Shown here one piece after another: positions 7,687-14,126 of a DNA stretch of 64,000 nt. Source of the stretch: a virus. The notes below the pieces were generated by a model. The model worked only from the letters and a program-made list of their open reading frames with translations, was not told the DNA's origin and searched no databases. Both the position numbers and the translations under genes were made by a program. The DNA lies in IMG/VR virus record IMGVR_UViG_3300027782_000058, positions 1 to 64,000 of that record; one strand, given 5' to 3'. The first letter of the stretch is position 1. Each line of letters opens with the position of its first letter.

Positions 7687-7925
7687 GGCCGAGTATGAAG
7701 TTCGGAAGTCCCGTCGAGGTGCATCGTCAACGGCCCGGCCTGTACGAGGCAACCAACGGATACGTCATCCGACGCACCAACCCGATCACCAGTGACGGAC
7801 GTGCTTGGTGGATCGTCTACCACCCATCAATCGTCGGCGGCTACGACAACGGCATGTGGCGTCGACACCCGGCGAGCAAGACCTTCGAGACTCTGGCTGA
7901 CGCAAAGGAATGGGTGATGGCATGA
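7683..7925 (+). CDS. Hypothetical protein
   Basis: 80 residues, ATGA overlap with the preceding gene. Beta-rich with many aromatics (GRAWWIVYHPSIVGGYDNGMWRRHP) and a C-terminal helix TFETLADAKEWV. This pattern is common in short phage proteins of unknown role. Confidence 0.7.
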   Translation: MRPSMKFGSPVEVHRQRPGLYEATNGYVIRRTNPITSDGRAWWIVYHPSIVGGYDNGMWRRHPASKTFETLADAKEWVMA

Positions 7926-8128
7926 GTACCTACTACGAGTACCCCGAGACCTCTATCCTTATCAACGGACAGGGTGGGTACGACATCACGTTCTACGACG
8001 GCACGGTCGAAGACATGCCGCAGATTCGGATGGTGATTCCAGCGCACTCGTACTACATCGAGGAGTGCATTCGGAACATTGTCGAGTACGCCAAGACCTA
8101 CGGCAAGGAAGAAGCCCTACGGGGTTGA
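7922..8128 (+). CDS. Hypothetical acidic protein
   Basis: 68 residues, ATGA overlap. Tyr-rich (MSTYYEYPETS start). No motif recognised. The promoter of the next unit overlaps its last codons. Confidence 0.7.
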   Translation: MSTYYEYPETSILINGQGGYDITFYDGTVEDMPQIRMVIPAHSYYIEECIRNIVEYAKTYGKEEALRG

Positions 8129-8195
8129 CAAGAAATAATGGATAGGTGTAAGATCGCATCATCAAGACAACACAACGACAAACAACACTAGGGAG
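8125..8195 (+). promoter_or_regulatory. Promoter and start-associated sequence for the 8202 gene
   Basis: TTGACA 8125-8130, 18-nt spacer, TAAGAT 8149-8154; CTAGGGAG at 8188-8195 serves as ribosome binding site. The stretch after the -35 (AGAAATAATG) recurs at 10075. Confidence 0.7.
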
Positions 8196-8201
8196 ATAGA
8201 A

Positions 8202-8789
8202 ATGGGTTACTACGTCACACTTATTGCAGCAGACTTCACGATCCCCGAGACCCCCGAGGTTCTCGCGGCGATCCACGGCATGGACGTTCGCTTCGACGCG
8301 CTGAAGCGCGGCGGCGTGATCGGCGGGGATAAGCCGCAGGAGAAGTGGTTCTCATGGATGCCGAAGTTGGGCACGCTCACCAGCGTGCAGGAGGTGTTCG
8401 AAACGCTGGGCTTCGACACCGAGATCGACCCCGAGACCGGGAATGTCGGGCTTGTCGGGTACGACAACAAGACTGGACAGGAGGACTTGTTCCTCGCGGT
8501 GGTCGCGCCGTTCGTCAAGGACGGCTCGTACACGGTATGGCGTGGCGAGGACGGCATGTTGTGCCGATACGAGGTCACGGAAGGACGCCTTACCGTACGG
8601 AACTCTTTCGTCCAGTGGACCGAACCGGAGCCGTTTGCCATCGCGCACTATGGCTCTGTGGGATCGTTCAGGGATGGGACGTACCTTGGATTCTCGATCC
8701 TCGTGGACCCGTACAACGACGACGAGACCACGATCATGAACCTGATCGACGACCAGATTCAGGACTTGCGCGGCGCATCAAAGGTATGA
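8202..8789 (+). CDS. Hypothetical protein
   Basis: 195 residues, start set by CTAGGGAG 6 nt upstream. Begins MGYYVTLIAADFTIPE and alternates beta strands and helices; a C-terminal IMNLIDDQIQDL helix. One cysteine. It resembles single-domain actinophage early proteins, but I cannot name a family. Confidence 0.75.
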   Translation: MGYYVTLIAADFTIPETPEVLAAIHGMDVRFDALKRGGVIGGDKPQEKWFSWMPKLGTLTSVQEVFETLGFDTEIDPETGNVGLVGYDNKTGQEDLFLAVVAPFVKDGSYTVWRGEDGMLCRYEVTEGRLTVRNSFVQWTEPEPFAIAHYGSVGSFRDGTYLGFSILVDPYNDDETTIMNLIDDQIQDLRGASKV

Positions 8790-8837
8790 TAGATTGACCA
8801 TGCAAGACAACGACAAACGACACAACGACTAGGGAGG
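8763..8837 (+). promoter_or_regulatory. Promoter and start-associated sequence for the 8845/8877 genes
   Basis: GACTTG-like -35 near 8763, TATGAT -10 at 8785-8790 overlapping the upstream stop, CTAGGGAGG at 8829-8837. Confidence 0.55.
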
Positions 8838-8844
8838 CAAGGAA

Positions 8845-8880
8845 ATGCAGGTACCGACGCGAGTGGAGGTGGCGGCATGA
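8845..8880 (+). CDS. Possible 11-codon leader peptide
   Basis: ATG 7 nt after CTAGGGAGG encodes MQVPTRVEVAA and ends with TGA overlapping the ATG of the 8877 gene. The conserved start-associated sequence points to this ORF, not to 8877, so 8877 is probably translated by coupling. Confidence 0.4.
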   Translation: MQVPTRVEVAA

Positions 8881-9290
8881 GCACCTACGTCGTCACCCTC
8901 GTGATTGAGGACGTTGGCCCGGACATGGGCAGTCCAGAATACTGGCCTTGGGCCGAGATGCTTGACTACCCCGGCGCGGTCATGAATGCGATTACGGAGG
9001 AGATTGAGTCTCACCCGACGCCGGAGCAGATCGACCTGTTCCAGCGGCTCACCAGTGACTACCGGCGAGCGATCAAGCAGGAAATGAGTCCGGCTCCTGA
9101 GGAGGAGGATGAGGACTCCGAGGTGATTAGCACATGGGAAATCTCCTATTCCACCAAGCCTGAATGGTGGGATGATGATTCGGAACCTCGCTGCGATGTA
9201 TGCGGAATGCATTGTGAGGAAGTCGAATGGTGTGGCGAATGCGGAAACTGCGTTTTGCACTGTGAGGGACGCGAAGAGGTGAAGGCATGA
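8877..9290 (+). CDS. Zinc-binding acidic protein
   Basis: 137 residues. The N-terminal half is acidic and helical with a PEEEDEDSE linker; the C-terminal 35 residues hold CDVCGMHC and CGECGNCVLHC, eight Cys/His candidates for one or two zinc sites. Coupled to the next gene by ATGA. Likely binds nucleic acid or a host protein; not recognised. Confidence 0.75.
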   Translation: MSTYVVTLVIEDVGPDMGSPEYWPWAEMLDYPGAVMNAITEEIESHPTPEQIDLFQRLTSDYRRAIKQEMSPAPEEEDEDSEVISTWEISYSTKPEWWDDDSEPRCDVCGMHCEEVEWCGECGNCVLHCEGREEVKA

Positions 9291-9499
9291 ATACCAACTG
9301 CCTCGCGGGCATCGAGTGCCCCCAGTGCGGATCGGAGGGACCGTTCGCCATTGCAGTCACTGCGGTGGCCGTGATGCACGATGACGGATCGGAGTACGTC
9401 GAGAGCATCGAATGGACGAACACGTCGAACATCTCATGCATGACCTGCCACAACTACGGCATGGTCGGAGAGTTTGAGGCGCAACCAAATACCAACTGA
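9287..9499 (+). CDS. Small zinc-ribbon protein
   Basis: 70 residues with CPQC near the N-terminus and CMTC near the C-terminus, a classic two-knuckle ribbon, with beta strands between. ATGA overlap with the upstream zinc protein, so the two are made together. Confidence 0.7.
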   Translation: MNTNCLAGIECPQCGSEGPFAIAVTAVAVMHDDGSEYVESIEWTNTSNISCMTCHNYGMVGEFEAQPNTN

Positions 9500-9505
9500 C
9501 ACTCC

Positions 9506-9561
9506 CTAGAAAAACAGCCGGGGCAGGCTTGGAAAACTTGCCCCGGCTTTTCTAGTTTTTT
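9506..9561 (+). terminator. Intrinsic terminator after the 9287 gene
   Basis: Nested stem CTAGAAAA...AGCCGGGGCA / TGCCCCGGCTTTTCTAG, then TTTTTT. CTCCCTAG (9502-9509), the reverse complement of the start-associated sequence, forms its left edge. Confidence 0.9.
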
Positions 9562-9581
9562 GGGCGAGCGCGCCGGAGTGG

Positions 9582-9592
9582 AAAAAATCTTT
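9582..9592 (+). repeat. AAAAAATCTTT element, copy 2
   Basis: Exact copy 20 nt after the terminator's T tract, with GG before and GCGACGCC after, flanks close to copy 1. Confidence 0.85.
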
Positions 9593-9649
9593 GCGACGCC
9601 GTGATGAAGTGGGTCAAGGTAACGATTCGATAACGACAGCCGTTTCGAT

Positions 9650-9679
9650 TAGACAGGTGTCATACCGGCATGGTACTGT
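9650..9679 (+). promoter_or_regulatory. Promoter for the 9733 gene
   Basis: TAGACA 9650-9655, 18-nt spacer, TACTGT 9674-9679. Confidence 0.5.
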
Positions 9680-9732
9680 TCTACATGTCAGCAAGACGCT
9701 GGCGAGACAAACGACACAGGGATGTGATCAGG

Positions 9733-9936
9733 TTGCAAAAGGACACAACGACTGCAGTCATCGCAAAGGAAGAGTACTGCGACTACTGCCAGATGAGCGG
9801 TACGAAGACCGTCGCCCTCTACGACGGCAAGACCACTCAGGGGGCGTGGGCCTACATGTGCGAGGACCACTTCAGCGACTACGGGGTCGGTATCGGTCTC
9901 GGACTCGGACAGATTCTGATCGTCGAGACGAGTTGA
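9733..9936 (+). CDS. Small zinc-finger protein
   Basis: 67 residues from TTG 9733, placed where the related GGGAGTGATCAAAGTG context puts its start; in-frame GTG 9724 is the alternative. CDYC and CEDH form a CxxC/CxxH zinc site; the C-terminus is Gly-rich and hydrophobic (GVGIGLGLGQILIVE). Confidence 0.6.
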   Translation: MQKDTTTAVIAKEEYCDYCQMSGTKTVALYDGKTTQGAWAYMCEDHFSDYGVGIGLGLGQILIVETS

Positions 9937-9946
9937 CAGAGACTCC

Positions 9947-10022
9947 GGAGGAGTGCTAGAAATAGACCACTCCTCCCTAGGAGAAGGCAGGCCCCGGATC
10001 CCCCTCCGGGGCTTTGTCTTTT
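9947..10022 (+). terminator. Double hairpin terminator after the 9733 gene
   Basis: First a perfect 9-bp stem GGAGGAGTG (9947-9955)/CACTCCTCC (9968-9976); CTCCCTAG overlaps its 3' side at 9973-9980. Then GCCCCGGA/TCCGGGGC (9991-10012) with a T-rich tail. Confidence 0.8.
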
Positions 10023-10041
10023 CCCGAAGCAGAACGCGCGG

Positions 10042-10052
10042 AAAAAATCTTT
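10042..10052 (+). repeat. AAAAAATCTTT element, copy 3
   Basis: Exact copy, 17 nt before the next TTGACA, the closest spacing among well-formed copies. Confidence 0.85.
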
Positions 10053-10068
10053 ACGGATGCGCGCCGCC

Positions 10069-10095
10069 TTGACAAGAAATAATGCAAGGTATAGT
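10069..10095 (+). promoter_or_regulatory. Promoter for the 10130 gene
   Basis: TTGACA 10069-10074 and TATAGT 10090-10095 (15-nt spacer, short). Spacer begins AGAAATAATG as at 8131. Confidence 0.55.
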
Positions 10096-10129
10096 CTGGG
10101 CACTACAACAACCGAGAGAGGAGAAGCAC

Positions 10130-10267
10130 ATGAATGAGGAACTACGGAAACTAATCGCCAAGTTGCCGGAGCAGGCGGCCACCACTGGCCGCGACTTCGG
10201 TCGAGGGTACGCGCTCGCAGTCAGAGATGTGCTTGCCGTTCTCGATAGACTTGACACTCAAGAGTAA
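10130..10267 (+). CDS. Small helical protein
   Basis: 45 residues, ATG after GAGAGGAGAAG. Two amphipathic helices separated by GRDFGRGYALAV. The promoter of the next unit overlaps its 3' end. Unknown function. Confidence 0.6.
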   Translation: MNEELRKLIAKLPEQAATTGRDFGRGYALAVRDVLAVLDRLDTQE

Positions 10268-10310
10268 GTGCGATAGAGTTCATACATCAGAACGACACAC
10301 ACTAGGGAGG
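10251..10310 (+). promoter_or_regulatory. Promoter and start-associated sequence for the 10319 gene
   Basis: TTGACA 10251-10256, 17-nt spacer, TAGAGT 10274-10279; CTAGGGAGG 10302-10310. Confidence 0.75.
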
Positions 10311-10318
10311 TGAATGAC

Positions 10319-10711
10319 GTGATGAAAACAGATACGCGAGTGGAGTGCTACTGGAACCTCCACAAGAACTGCTTGTCGGCACGGCCTACGGTCAAAGGCG
10401 GCAAGGTATGGCACGCGGACATGGTGTGGCTCACGGATGTACGATTCGCGGTGCAGCCCGCTGGCAACGCCAAGGTGCGCGCCGAGGGACGCAAGAACGT
10501 CCACGCCTACGTTCGCGGTACGGTCGTGAACTGGCAGGGGCTGCTAGGCGGTGCTCCGGTCGACGCCGAGACGGTGGAACGTCTCGGCTGGGTGCGGGTG
10601 TCGTACAACCCCTACAGGTACGAATCGTTCGTGCTCGCTGCTACAGGTGAGCCGATCCTCGCAGCCCGTGAGGCGTTCATCGCCAGCAAGCAAATCTGGG
10701 CGCTGCTCTAA
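10319..10711 (+). CDS. Hypothetical protein
   Basis: 130 residues from GTG 10319, 8 nt after CTAGGGAGG; a GTG at 10310 lies in the ribosome binding site itself. Mixed alpha/beta, basic, with MVWLTDVRFAVQPAGNAKVRAEGRK forming a strand pair. Not recognised, though similar single genes are common in actinophage early regions. Confidence 0.7.
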   Translation: MMKTDTRVECYWNLHKNCLSARPTVKGGKVWHADMVWLTDVRFAVQPAGNAKVRAEGRKNVHAYVRGTVVNWQGLLGGAPVDAETVERLGWVRVSYNPYRYESFVLAATGEPILAAREAFIASKQIWALL

Positions 10712-10720
10712 AAAGTCAAA

Positions 10721-10756
10721 AACGAAAAGGCGGGACTTCGGTCCCGCTTTTTCGTT
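10721..10756 (+). terminator. Intrinsic terminator after the 10319 gene
   Basis: GCGGGAC-TTCG-GTCCCGC stem flanked by AACGAAAA and TTTTTCGTT, so it may work in both directions. Confidence 0.9.
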
Positions 10757-10768
10757 GCGCGGACTCGG

Positions 10769-10779
10769 AAAAAATCTTT
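10769..10779 (+). repeat. AAAAAATCTTT element, copy 4
   Basis: Exact copy with GG before and GCGC after, between the terminator and the GP88 promoter. Confidence 0.85.
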
Positions 10780-10848
10780 GCGCTCGCGCGCTAGCAACGT
10801 CTCGCGTTACTACTTTCCTGCCCCCGAAAACTCTCCTGCCGTTTGGAC

Positions 10849-10906
10849 TTGCATCATAGAGAGATTCCTGCTATTCTCTCTAATGTCAGAACAACACCTA
10901 GGGAGG
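10849..10906 (+). promoter_or_regulatory. Promoter and start-associated sequence for the GP88 gene
   Basis: TTGCAT 10849-10854, 17-nt spacer, TATTCT 10872-10877; CTAGGGAGG 10898-10906. Confidence 0.7.
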
Positions 10907-10915
10907 TAACAACCA

Positions 10916-11647
10916 GTGTCAACCACACTCAAGCGAAGCAAGGACCGGAAGGTCACCAACGCAGTGAACCCGAAGGGTACCGCCGCCTTCATTGCGAACA
11001 CCTTCGGACTCCCGTCCGGAAAGAATTACTCCTGCCCCGGTGCCACCGAGGTCTGCGAACTCATCTGCTACGCGGGCAAGTTGGAGATTATCTACAAGGG
11101 CGTGCGCGACGTGCTCACGCACAACTTCGACACGCTGCAGTCTCTTGATCAGGCTGGCATGGCCGAGGCTCTCTCGGGTATGGTGGCAGACTTCAAGGCC
11201 GACTCGGTCAAGCGTGGCGCGGACCTGCTGTTCCGCATTCACTGGGACGGGGACTTCTTCTCGGACGACTACGCGAGCGCGTGGGTCGCCGTGGTGCGCG
11301 AGCACTCGGACGTTCAATTCTGGGTCTACACGCGGGTCGTGAGCGCTGCAGTCATGATTCACAAGGCGGCGCTGCCGAACCTCTCGCTCTACTTCTCGGC
11401 AGACTCGGCTAACGCGCCGATTGCTGCCATGCTGAAGAAGACCTACGGCATGAACCTCGCGTGGCTCGCTGAGAACTTCCAGACGGGTCAGGCGGCGCTC
11501 AAGGAACTCACGGGCAAGCCGGGGGCGAAGTGCCCCGAGAATGCGGGCAGGCTCCCGCTGATCAGTGCCGAGGGATCGGCGTGCGTCCGGTGCGGACTCT
11601 GCGTCTTCGGCAAGGCTGACGTGGTGTTCAGCCGGTCCAAGAAGTAG
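10916..11647 (+). CDS. GP88-family protein
   Basis: 243 residues from GTG 10916. The N-terminus has KVTNAVNPKGTAAFIANTFGLPSGKNYSCPGATEVCELICYAGKLE, a Cys-rich entry matching mycobacteriophage GP88-type proteins. The middle has FRIHWDGDFFSDDYASAWVAVVREHSDVQFWVYTR, and the C-terminus has CVRCGLCVFGK. The paired cysteines at both ends suggest an iron-sulfur or zinc site. The family is widespread in actinophages but its activity is not established; the fold is compatible with a radical-SAM-like or nuclease role, which I cannot decide. Confidence 0.75.
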   Translation: MSTTLKRSKDRKVTNAVNPKGTAAFIANTFGLPSGKNYSCPGATEVCELICYAGKLEIIYKGVRDVLTHNFDTLQSLDQAGMAEALSGMVADFKADSVKRGADLLFRIHWDGDFFSDDYASAWVAVVREHSDVQFWVYTRVVSAAVMIHKAALPNLSLYFSADSANAPIAAMLKKTYGMNLAWLAENFQTGQAALKELTGKPGAKCPENAGRLPLISAEGSACVRCGLCVFGKADVVFSRSKK

Positions 11648-11650
11648 GAC

Positions 11651-11679
11651 TTGACAGTGGGCCGGTAGGCGAGTAGACT
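11651..11679 (+). promoter_or_regulatory. Promoter for the 11740 gene
   Basis: TTGACA 11651-11656, 17-nt spacer, TAGACT 11674-11679; AAGGGAG ribosome binding site ahead of GTG 11740. Confidence 0.75.
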
Positions 11680-11739
11680 TCACCTACCGGCTCACGGTCG
11701 GGAAAACAAAACGACAAACGACACAAGGGAGTGATCGAA

Positions 11740-12246
11740 GTGGGACTGAGAGACATTGCAAGCGCAGCAATCGAAGCCGAAGAGGCGAAGCAGAAGGCCG
11801 ACGAGAAGCGTTGGTGGAACGAGAACGCACGGGCAGGCGAGAGCATCGTGAAGGACTTGCTCGGCATCACCGGCAAGGCGGTACGAGCGCACAAGACGGA
11901 GCGGTCGGAATCCACTGGAGCGCAATGGGGGAATGGCACGGTAGTGGAACTTGAGGAGGGTGTGTGCGTCAAGGTGATGCACTGGATCCACAACACCACC
12001 GACCGATACGGATTCGTCACCGGAACCGAGACAACCAGAAGCCTTGAGTTGTGCGACCGAGAGGGACTCAACCTGCAGGCTACGGACGGTTCGTCGTTCT
12101 ACTCCCCGAAGTTCACGACACTCGCGGAGTTGGGGCACGCGCTCACGAAGTACGACGGGCAGGCGGCTGACAACAAAGCCGAGCGCGAGCGCCGAGCGCG
12201 AGCGCGAGAGGCAGCAGAGGCTAGGCTCGCAGCGAACGCCCGCTGA
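11740..12246 (+). CDS. Hypothetical protein with basic coiled-coil tail
   Basis: 168 residues from GTG 11740 (same GGGAGTGATCNAAGTG context as 7468). Ala/Glu helix at the N-terminus, a central beta domain (NGTVVELEEGVCVKVMHWI), and an Arg/Ala/Glu helix at the C-terminus (RRARAREAAEARLAANAR). No catalytic motif seen. Confidence 0.7.
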   Translation: MGLRDIASAAIEAEEAKQKADEKRWWNENARAGESIVKDLLGITGKAVRAHKTERSESTGAQWGNGTVVELEEGVCVKVMHWIHNTTDRYGFVTGTETTRSLELCDREGLNLQATDGSSFYSPKFTTLAELGHALTKYDGQAADNKAERERRARAREAAEARLAANAR

Positions 12247-12255
12247 GAATCACGC

Positions 12256-12283
12256 GGCCCCGATTCCACAAGGAGTCGGGGTC
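12256..12283 (+). terminator. Terminator-like hairpin after the 11740 gene
   Basis: 12-bp stem GGCCCCGATTCC/GGAGTCGGGGTC with loop ACAA; no T tract follows. Confidence 0.6.
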
Positions 12284-12314
12284 GCGTGCTCGCGCGCGCC
12301 TCGCGGCGTGCGGG

Positions 12315-12325
12315 AAAAAATCTTT
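12315..12325 (+). repeat. AAAAAATCTTT element, copy 5
   Basis: Exact copy; flanks GGG and ACGACGCGG resemble copies 1 and 2. Confidence 0.85.
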
Positions 12326-12377
12326 ACGACGCGGCGCGGGTACAACATAACGATTCGGTAACGACGGGCCTCTCAAC

Positions 12378-12434
12378 TTGCGCTTCATCATAGAAGCGAG
12401 TAGAGTGTCCTTATCAGCACAAACAACTAGGAGG
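12378..12434 (+). promoter_or_regulatory. Promoter and ribosome binding site for the 12443 gene
   Basis: TTGCGC 12378-12383, 17-nt spacer, TAGAGT 12401-12406; start-associated variant CTAGGAGG 12427-12434. Confidence 0.7.
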
Positions 12435-12442
12435 TGAAAGAT

Positions 12443-12757
12443 ATGGAAGGACTGACTACAAATGTCAAGGCTACTGTTGACCTGACAGGGAGACAGTGGG
12501 AAATCTTCTCGCCCGAGGTCATGGCCGAGGGAGGGGCATCAGACTTGGTGCAAGTGACGATCCACCACAACGAGTGCGTTACCGCACTCAATGCCGCTGC
12601 CACTGAGGCTCTCTCCTGCGGAAACCCCCGCGAAGCGTGGGAAATCTTCGGGAAGGCTCAGCGCGAGTGGGCGCACTTCGGTGCCGAGGACTCCGAGCCA
12701 ACGTGGAAGTTCACGCGGCTCATGCGCGAGGTATTCGGCAACGACTGCGGGTACTAG
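12443..12757 (+). CDS. Hypothetical protein
   Basis: 104 residues; ATG 8 nt after the CTAGGAGG variant. N-terminal beta hairpin, then a long helical region with NPREAWEIFGKAQREWAHFG. Acidic. Not recognised. Confidence 0.7.
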   Translation: MEGLTTNVKATVDLTGRQWEIFSPEVMAEGGASDLVQVTIHHNECVTALNAAATEALSCGNPREAWEIFGKAQREWAHFGAEDSEPTWKFTRLMREVFGNDCGY

Positions 12758-12799
12758 GTCACAGAAAGATAACGATCCAAAGAAACACCCCGTCTGGGC

Positions 12800-12851
12800 T
12801 TGCAGATGTCAGACCAAACGTGTAATGTTCTACTTACCGGCAGATAGCCGG
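12800..12851 (+). promoter_or_regulatory. Promoter and 5' hairpin for the 12878 gene
   Basis: TTGCAG 12800-12805, 17-nt spacer, TAATGT 12823-12828; CCGGC-AGATA-GCCGG hairpin at 12837-12851, at the predicted transcript start. Confidence 0.7.
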
Positions 12852-12877
12852 AAACGACGAAAGAGGGAGTGATCCAA

Positions 12878-13216
12878 GTGAGTGTTCGATTCGAGAAGCG
12901 AGTGGTCGAGGTTGTCTCCGAAACCATCGAGAACGTGGCGGTGCTGGATGGCACGAACGCCGAGGAGTTGATCGAGCGCATGAACACCGCGCGCGCCGCT
13001 GCTGCCAAGATGAAGGAAGAGGCAGACGCTGCTCGCGACGCGCTCGTCGCGCTGATGGGCGGTGCCGAGACTGGCACCATCGGCGGTGTGGACCGCGTGA
13101 AGATCAAGATGATCGAGCGCGAGGGTACGAACCGCGACCTGCTCGCGGAGGCTTACCCCGAGGCGTACGAGGCTACGCTGACCACCACCACCTACCCCCG
13201 AGTCACCACCAAGTGA
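12878..13216 (+). CDS. Coiled-coil protein resembling the C-terminal part of YqaJ-type recombination proteins
   Basis: 112 residues from GTG 12878. Residues 30-60 form an Ala/Glu/Lys coiled coil. The rest, ALMGGAETGTIGGVDRVKIKMIEREGTNRDLL followed by AEAYPEAYEAT, is arranged like the tail that follows the nuclease core in YqaJ/RecB-type phage exonucleases. No nuclease motif is present, so this would be an accessory piece or a convergent small protein. Assignment is tentative. Confidence 0.6.
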   Translation: MSVRFEKRVVEVVSETIENVAVLDGTNAEELIERMNTARAAAAKMKEEADAARDALVALMGGAETGTIGGVDRVKIKMIEREGTNRDLLAEAYPEAYEATLTTTTYPRVTTK

Positions 13217-13224
13217 CCCGAGGA

Positions 13225-13256
13225 GGGCGGGGTCGGGAGAAATCCCGGCCCCGTCC
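13225..13256 (+). terminator. Terminator hairpin after the 12878 gene
   Basis: 14-bp stem (GGGCGGGGTCGGGA with its complement, two G-T pairs), loop GAAA; short TT tail. Confidence 0.75.
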
Positions 13257-13283
13257 TTCCGCGTTTTGAGCGCGGGCCGCAGG

Positions 13284-13294
13284 AAAAAATCTTT
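13284..13294 (+). repeat. AAAAAATCTTT element, copy 6
   Basis: Exact copy preceded by AGG; 38 nt before the next -35. Confidence 0.85.
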
Positions 13295-13331
13295 GGGGTC
13301 GCTAGGCGGAAAACTTTCTGAGGCGTAGGAC

Positions 13332-13395
13332 TTGCGCTTGTCACAGAAGTTTGGTACTGTTTGACTACTCGCAGGGAGCGAGCACAAACTAGGGA
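13332..13395 (+). promoter_or_regulatory. Promoter, 5' hairpin and start-associated sequence for the 13403 gene
   Basis: TTGCGC 13332-13337, 17-nt spacer, TACTGT 13355-13360; CTCGC-AGGGA-GCGAG hairpin 13368-13382; CTAGGGA 13389-13395. Confidence 0.75.
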
Positions 13396-13402
13396 TGAAC
13401 AC

Positions 13403-13609
13403 ATGAGCATCGACTACAAGGTGGGGGACGAGATCACCTACCAGACCTTCGGTATGGACTACCGTACCGTCATCGTCACAGATCGCCACGAGAACATAAA
13501 GAATGGGCAGCCGGGATTCGATGGCTACGTCACAGGCGACCCGACTTTCTCCGTCTGGGGCTACGACCACCAGATCACTCAGGTAACTACGAGCGTAGGG
13601 AGCGCATGA
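13403..13609 (+). CDS. Hypothetical beta-rich protein
   Basis: 68 residues, ATG 7 nt after CTAGGGA. YKVGDEITYQTFGMDYRTVIVTDRHENIKNGQPGFDGYV has the strand-turn pattern of a small SH3-like barrel (as in phage proteins that bind nucleic acid), which is inference only. Stop overlaps the next ATG. Confidence 0.7.
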   Translation: MSIDYKVGDEITYQTFGMDYRTVIVTDRHENIKNGQPGFDGYVTGDPTFSVWGYDHQITQVTTSVGSA

Positions 13610-13833
13610 TGAGCCGCATCGTAATCAAGACAACCTGCACTGCGACTGTCAGGGAGGAGTGGCAGTGGGAGTCAGACATGACGCTTGACGAGATTCGCCA
13701 CGCCGAGCCTGACCTGATGGACGATGACCTGATCGATTGGCTGCTGAGCCAAGGTGCTCGGCTGGTCGAGGTCAAGAACGTAGAGGTGTACGACGAGCAG
13801 GATCGAGAGGTTCTGGAGGTCGAAGAAGTCTGA
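13606..13833 (+). CDS. Hypothetical acidic protein
   Basis: 75 residues, ATGATG start overlapping the upstream stop (13606 or 13609). A conserved-looking layout of N-terminal strands (IVIKTTCTATVREEWQWE), an acidic helix DLIDWLLSQGA, then two strands. Unknown function. Confidence 0.7.
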   Translation: MMSRIVIKTTCTATVREEWQWESDMTLDEIRHAEPDLMDDDLIDWLLSQGARLVEVKNVEVYDEQDREVLEVEEV

Positions 13834-13845
13834 GAGGTTAGCCAA

Positions 13846-13882
13846 GCAGAAGCGGGTCAGAAAACTTCCGGCCCGCTTTTGC
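13846..13882 (+). terminator. Intrinsic terminator after the 13606 gene
   Basis: AGAAGCGGG...CCCGCTTTT stem with a loop of about 15 nt containing a minor stem; ends TTTTGC. Confidence 0.75.
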
Positions 13883-13900
13883 ATGTCCGGGTAGTTCCGG

Positions 13901-13911
13901 AAAAAATCTTT
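13901..13911 (+). repeat. AAAAAATCTTT element, copy 7
   Basis: Exact copy preceded by CCGG, between the terminator and two tandem promoters. Confidence 0.85.
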
Positions 13912-13978
13912 GCAATCCTGTCTCGATCTGCGGAAGGTCACGAAACGATAACGATCCCCCGGAAACTTGCTTTTGGAC

Positions 13979-14042
13979 TTGACCAGTGTCAGTGCAGTAC
14001 GCAATAATGGTGCCAACGACGAAAGACAACCACCACTAGGGA
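13979..14042 (+). promoter_or_regulatory. Orphan promoter with start-associated sequence but no gene
   Basis: TTGACC 13979-13984 with a CAATAA-like -10 at 14002, and CTAGGGA at 14036-14042, but the next start codon belongs to a second promoter unit. It looks like a unit whose ORF has been deleted. Confidence 0.5.
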
Positions 14043-14050
14043 ACGCCGAG

Positions 14051-14125
14051 TTGACACAAACTCAGCCAACTGCTACTGTTACACCAACAAAGCAACACAC
14101 ACCCAAATGACGAAAGGACTAGGGA
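14051..14125 (+). promoter_or_regulatory. Promoter and start-associated sequence for the 14127 operon
   Basis: TTGACA 14051-14056, 17-nt spacer, TACTGT 14074-14079; CTAGGGA 14119-14125, only one base before the ATG. Confidence 0.7.
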
Positions 14126-14126
14126 A

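Noticed and set aside
8345-8797. 150-residue plus-strand frame overlapping the 8202 gene
   Set aside because: Arg/Gly/His-rich shadow without a ribosome binding site; the 8202 frame has CTAGGGAG and natural composition.
9650-9732. ATG 9670 as start of the 9733 gene
   Set aside because: It lies inside the promoter, before the -10 box, so it would not be in the transcript.
10919-11683. 254-residue minus-strand frame across the GP88 gene
   Set aside because: Antisense shadow rich in Arg/Leu/Val; the plus frame has the family signature and a start-associated sequence.
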